A DNA stretch of 64,000 bases, taken from assembly GCA_028023455.1 (NCBI GenBank), contig JAQFVV010013383.1, positions 1 through 64,000 of the forward strand, in the 5' to 3' direction. Positions 59,321-64,000 of the stretch are shown piece by piece. Source of the DNA: Epiperipatus broadwayi (taxonomy: Eukaryota > Onychophora > Udeonychophora > Euonychophora > Peripatidae). The notes below the pieces were generated by a model. It was not told where the DNA came from, did no database searches, and was given only the letters and a program-made list of their open reading frames with translations. How positions within the stretch are numbered: position 1 is the stretch's first letter; every line of letters starts with the position of its first letter. The position numbers and the translations under genes were made by a program.

Positions 59321-59469
59321 CATATACTAACCTGTTTAATGTGCTATTACTAACAGTTGAATGTATTTGGAATATTACATAGTGTTAAATTTTTCTAAAG
59401 ACATTCAATACATATATTAGATGATGGAAATAGTCCAATATAAAAATACAATTAAAAAAACTTGATTTA

Positions 59470-61870
59470 TTAATGACAAATGACAAAACACACACACACA
59501 CAATTATTTAAAAAACTAGAGATATACTTTTTTATAATATGTCTTGATGTAATTCTGAATTTAGGTGCAAAGAAAACAGATACACAAATTAAGGAATACA
59601 TTTCAGATGGATTGAGAATTCACCTCTATTTTAATAACTGCTATGAGAGTTGTCTTATTCTTATATAATTAAATCTGATTTATTCTTATCTGTGTATGTA
59701 ATACTAACCAATATTGAGATATCTATATTACCAGAGCAATAGCAGATGAGATAAGAATAAAATATTGTGCTATAAATAGATTCTTGGAAGGTTATGTGAT
59801 GGTTGAAAACCAAAGTGAAACATTGAGCAAAGTAGCAACAATCAATTAATAACCTTTAAAAAATTTATCAGATAAGAATCAAACCAGAAATCTTGAAATC
59901 TTACATCTATCATTCCAGTAACAATATAAATAAATGATCATGTTCTCAAAACTTTATTTTTCGAGTACGCCACATTAATTGCCATATTAAAATGCACAGT
60001 AAAGAGAAAAATAAATCTTAAAAGAATAAAACAATTTTTAATTATTATGACAAATCATTTAACATAGAAAGATCAAAAAACTGTGTTCACATTCACCCAT
60101 GAAAATTTCAAATTAGCAGGGATGTATATATATAATGACCACAATCTTTTCTATTGGGACATAATGTTAAATAGGCTATATACACATCTTGTATTTGAAA
60201 ACATCCAAATAATGACTAATATTAGCAAGATTTACTTCATTCAACATTTCTTGAACAGTAAATCATCACAATAAAACAACTTTTAATTATCATAACTATT
60301 TAATATTTATGCAATCTTTATAAAGTAAAATTTTAATTGATTTGAATTCATTTACTAACAAATAATATATCATAAAGGCAGTTTTAGAACAAATATTTAA
60401 GAAAAACAACAATGTAAATCTATGAATAATAATTTATATTGTAACACAAAATTATAAATATGAATTTTTGAACAGCCTTGCTAATAATCAAATAAATTTA
60501 ATAAAATTTACATCTAAACTATCTTCAATATCCCAGTTAAATAGAAAAATAAATATAAAATGCAAAGAAATACTGTACAAAGTTACTGATAATAATATTT
60601 TTTTAAAAGTTAAATCCATCTTGACAAATAAAGAAATTAAACGGCATTTGAAAACTAAAAAAAAAGATATTTTCACTCAGGAATAATTAATTAATAATAA
60701 CGAATCCACCATTTCCATAATTTACATAATATATGATAAAAGCAACCTTTTTATTTTAGCTCATTTATACTGAGCTTAATTAATTAGGAATTACCAGATG
60801 GTAGTATAATTATATCCTCATCGACAAATCAGCGTTGGAACTTATTTTTATCAATGACACTTGGGATTCAAAGCTGAAACTAATATATATATATATTCAA
60901 AAAATAAAGTGAAATTAAAAACAGTAAGGTTTTGAACACAAGCCCCACATGAGTTCATCTGGCTTGACTTCTTTCATTATAAATTCAATATTACACAAGT
61001 TAAATAGTAGATAAAATATGAGACTCATCTCAAACTATTCTGTTATTCCATAATCTTATATAAATATTTCTTAATATGAACAATACATGTTCCAACATAC
61101 TATTTTCATACTTATAAAAAAAAAGGACAATACTTTAACTTGGCTAAAAGAATCAAAAACTTTGTTGTATTTTAGAAACATAATGAGATTTTTGGTAGAC
61201 CATAGCTGTTTAATTAACCAATTTGTGAAATTATAACATATACACACATCTTAAGAAGAAAAAAAACATCAATCCAATTACAACTGCATATTTAAAAATG
61301 AGAGAATTAAAGCAAAAAAGATTGTAAGGACACATAAGATGTTGTTAGGACTATAAACAAACTAGATGAGATAAATGGTAAAATGACAGAAATGGAAAAA
61401 AAAAACAACAACAACTAGATAGAATTAAAAAGTTGTAAAAATTTTACATGACTATATTTATACTTTTTAGGAACCAAGGAATTATTAAATAGAAAAGTCT
61501 CAGTAAGAGTAAAATTTGTAAACTTTTGCTAATTTTTACTTCAGAAGTTTCAAATATTTGTAAGACCCAGTAAAGCACCATAGGTTCCATCTTGGATATA
61601 AAAATGCTGGCACAAAAGATAAAGGTAAAAGATTGAGAAAGAAAATGGAATGAAAAAAATCAAAAAAATACAACACTTGATTTAATATATACTAAAATAA
61701 AATGGTTTCCATGGGGGGAAAGCAGAAACACAGAAATGATTCAAAATAGAAATAGCAAATTACCAATAAAGAAAATAGATGCAAAGAAACAAGTGGGAAG
61801 ATCAATGATTTCAATGACAAAAATAATAAGCATTAATGAATATTAATTGGGGGGGAAACGAGATTTAGTG
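59470..61870. other. AT-rich intron, nothing recognised
   Basis: No repeat partner or coding signature recognised. Open frames at 60468-60686 overlap on both strands and reflect base composition. Confidence 0.6.
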
Positions 61871-61882
61871 ATGACATAGACC

Positions 61883-64000
61883 CTAGGTAGGGAACGTGCG
61901 GCCTCCATGGGTGACTTGTGCAGTTTTCATAGAAGCTAAATAAATATTGTATTTTATAGAATTAAATAAAGAACAGTATAAATGTATTTCAGTGGTTACT
62001 GGTGGTCATAACCAATTGTATATTTCAAATGATAGAACACCACCTAATGCAAAATGGTAACACTACCGGACGTGTTACCTGAACTCTACACAAAAACTAT
62101 TTGCTTACTATTAATGTTCATAAAAAGATGATTGTGACTTGTCGTTTATCAAACTTGCAGTTCTAGAAAATAGACACTTTCTTAAGATATTATTTAATAT
62201 ATTTTTTTATCCATCATATCAAATTGCAAGAAAAGAAAATTAAATGTAGACAACAGAACATTTAATGTAGAGTGGGAGTTAGATTTTTTTTCCACTGTGA
62301 AAAATAAAATGGTGTGTTTGTTGTGCAATATGGTGTTAACTAGTTTAAAAAAAGTGAATGCAAGTAAACACTATTTGACACATAAAGATGATAAATTCTT
62401 CAATCTAGAAGGCAAATCTCGACAAGCTGCATTTCAAAAATTGAAAAATGAAAAGCATCATCAACAAGGTGTCTTTTAGTGCTTTTGTAAAGAAAAATAC
62501 CACTGCAGTTGATGTTACCTACAAAATAGCACATATACTTGGAAAAAGTGGTAAACCATTTAGTGATGCAGAATTAATAAAAGAATGTATTGTTGAAGCA
62601 GTGGGTATGTTAGATCCAGAAAAAGTTGATAAATACAAAAAATTGGCTTTCAAGAAAAATTATAACAGATCAACAGCATGAATTAGCTCAAAATGTAGCA
62701 GAGCAAAATGAAAACATTTATTTCCCCAATTGCTTTAGATGAAAGCACTGATAAACCTGACTCTGCACAAGTTTTATATTTTATTCATATTGTAACTAAA
62801 GATTTTCAGTGTTACGAAGAACTTCTTGTGCTGGGTACACTAACTGGAAGAACTCGTGGTGTTAACATTTTTGAAAACTTTAAAGAAGTATCCTCATCAT
62901 TTACAGTTAAATGTTAGTAATTTAGTCAGTGTTTGCATGGATGGCACACCTTCCATGAGAGGCAAAAAAGGATTCATTGGTTTATTAAAGAACAACTTAA
63001 ATTTGAAAAATTTGATATCATTTCACTGCATTTTGCATCAACAGAATCTTTGTGCAAAATCCATAATTTTGCAAGTTGCTCTGGATAAAGCCATTGTGAT
63101 TGTAAACTATATTCGTGTAAATGCAATGCACCATCCTAAATTTCAGAAGACGTTAACTTTAGATGAGGAAACTTACAGTGTTGATCTACTATACTACTGC
63201 AAAGTTCACTGGCTATCAACAGGATAGGTTTTGATAAAACTTTTAACTCTTCGACAAGAAATTTTCAACTTTTATCAAGAACAAGAAAAACCATGTGATT
63301 TATCAGATGAAGCATTTTGCAGAAACATTGCTTTTTTGTCTGATATCATGACAAAACAAAACAATTTAAATATTTGCATGCAATGTAAAATGAAGCATAT
63401 ATACGAAATGTGGCAAAAGATCCAAGTGTTTAAAAAAAATTAACATTTTTCAAAACATTGCTCTCTCACTGAGATATATTGGCAGAACACTTCCCCAAGT
63501 TAGCAAAAATGTTAAATGAGTAGAAATATGAAAATAAAACATTTGATGAATATGTAAGTGTCTTGGATTCTTTAATAGAATAATATACTGAAAGATTTTC
63601 AGATTTTGACAGACACATTCCTGCTATAAAACTGGTATTTGAACCACATTCAGTAGATATATCCGAGGCTCCTATGGAATTACAAATGGAGTATTTTGAG
63701 TTATAGGAAGATACCCTCCAATCCCTTTTTTATGCTAAAAAGGATCCTATAGATATTTGGAAAAATGCTGTTGAATATCCATGTCTATGAAAGCATGTAT
63801 ACCATTTACTTTTCTGTTTTGGAAGTACTAACTGCAGCAAGTCAATATTTTCTCTCATAACAAAAAATAAAATTAGTTTAACACAGATTACAGATGCTCA
63901 TTTAGAGGACCAATTAAGGCTATATCTTATGAAACTTAATCCAAAATATTCAATTACTTTTAAGCAAGAAACAAATACAAATATCCCACTAAATTAAATT
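61883..64000 (+). pseudogene. ZBED/hAT transposase pseudogene, runs to window edge
   Basis: A hAT-like terminus ctaggtagggaacgtgcggc begins near 61883. The transposase is recognisable in order: a BED zinc finger (VCLLCNMVLTSLKK...SKHYLTH, 62310-62390), the KIAHILGKSGKPFSDAELIK segment, ALDESTDKPDSAQVLYFIHI (an RNase H-fold acidic motif, 62720-62800), VSVCMDGTPSMRGKKGFIGL, HCILHQQNLCAKSI and CFGSTNCSKSIFSL...HLEDQLRLYL (63810-63930). This follows the ZBED5/FAM200-type hAT family. At least four frame changes or stops separate the pieces (near 62470, 62690, 62900, 63227, 63443), so it is inactive. The right terminus lies beyond 64000. Confidence 0.8.

Larger units (their letters stand above)
58723..59456. 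repeat. Second inverted pair of family Y units
   Basis: A minus-oriented unit (about 58723-59010) with complete tRNA-like head and a plus-oriented unit (about 59229-59456) truncated at its head share all internal sequence in opposite orientation, such as ggcctgaccagtgacaatac against gtactgtcactgatcaggcc. A 220-bp spacer (59011-59228) separates them. Confidence 0.8.
49159..64000 (-). other. Partial NDST intron (upstream side)
   Basis: This stretch lies 5' of the exon at 48976-49158 in gene sense. I looked on the minus strand for the preceding NDST segment (the GFIHNG...GELFLTVLLNP region of animal NDSTs) and saw nothing matching. The preceding exon is probably beyond position 64000. Confidence 0.6.

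Noticed and set aside
49159-64000. Preceding NDST exon
   Set aside because: Searched on the minus strand for the conserved segment ending ...GELFLTVLLNP before a GT donor; no match was found.

Overview
The window is AT-rich (about three quarters A+T by eye), intron-dominated animal DNA. It has no operons, no long ORFs, abundant simple repeats, and decayed metazoan transposons (Penelope-like, RTE LINEs, mariner, hAT, a Ty3/gypsy remnant). The host is most likely an invertebrate; phylum cannot be fixed from this window alone.

The only host gene recognised is a heparan sulfate N-deacetylase/N-sulfotransferase (NDST; Drosophila sulfateless ortholog) on the minus strand. Two consecutive coding exons are visible: 48976-49158 (61 codons, end of the N-deacetylase/linker part) and 5272-5368 (start of the sulfotransferase domain with the PAPS-binding GPQKTG loop). 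They join in frame across one intron of about 43.6 kb (5369-48975). Positions 1-5271 belong to the next intron and 49159-64000 to the preceding one; no further NDST exon was recognised in either.

The introns are filled with mobile DNA. 1-1.6 kb: inverted Penelope-like (PLE) remnants. 2.8-6.7 kb: a tandem repeat, a hammerhead-bearing foldback around 5.1 kb, and small MITE-like pieces. 7-13.7 kb: RTE 3' end, a complete 333-bp hammerhead-family short element with 14-bp target duplications, a large foldback, an RTE reverse-transcriptase remnant and tRNA-like units. 17-24 kb: a mariner interrupted by a palindrome, and an RTE element interrupted by two foldbacks, followed by two more short hammerhead elements. 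25.5-28.4 kb: a PLE palindrome with GIY-YIG remnants plus paired tRNA-headed units. 29.7-32 and 37.2-39.5 kb: CpG-containing, less AT-rich segments of unknown nature, flanking a hAT element and a gypsy remnant. 41-48 kb: more PLE, LINE, tRNA-like and hAT copies. 50.4-51.9 kb: another unidentified less AT-rich segment. 53.5-59.5 kb: a roughly 550-bp palindrome carrying a hammerhead motif in each arm, a mariner, LINE 3' ends and a second tRNA-headed pair. 61.9-64 kb: a broken ZBED/hAT transposase running to the window edge.

The most notable system is a set of short repeat families carrying type I hammerhead ribozyme cores (CTGANGA ... GAAA) with matching stems I, II and III. Several are joined to tRNA-like RNA polymerase III promoter segments, several are arranged as head-to-head palindromes, and one family shows clean 12-14 bp target-site duplications. 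Sequence features tie at least one of these families to Penelope-like retroelements.
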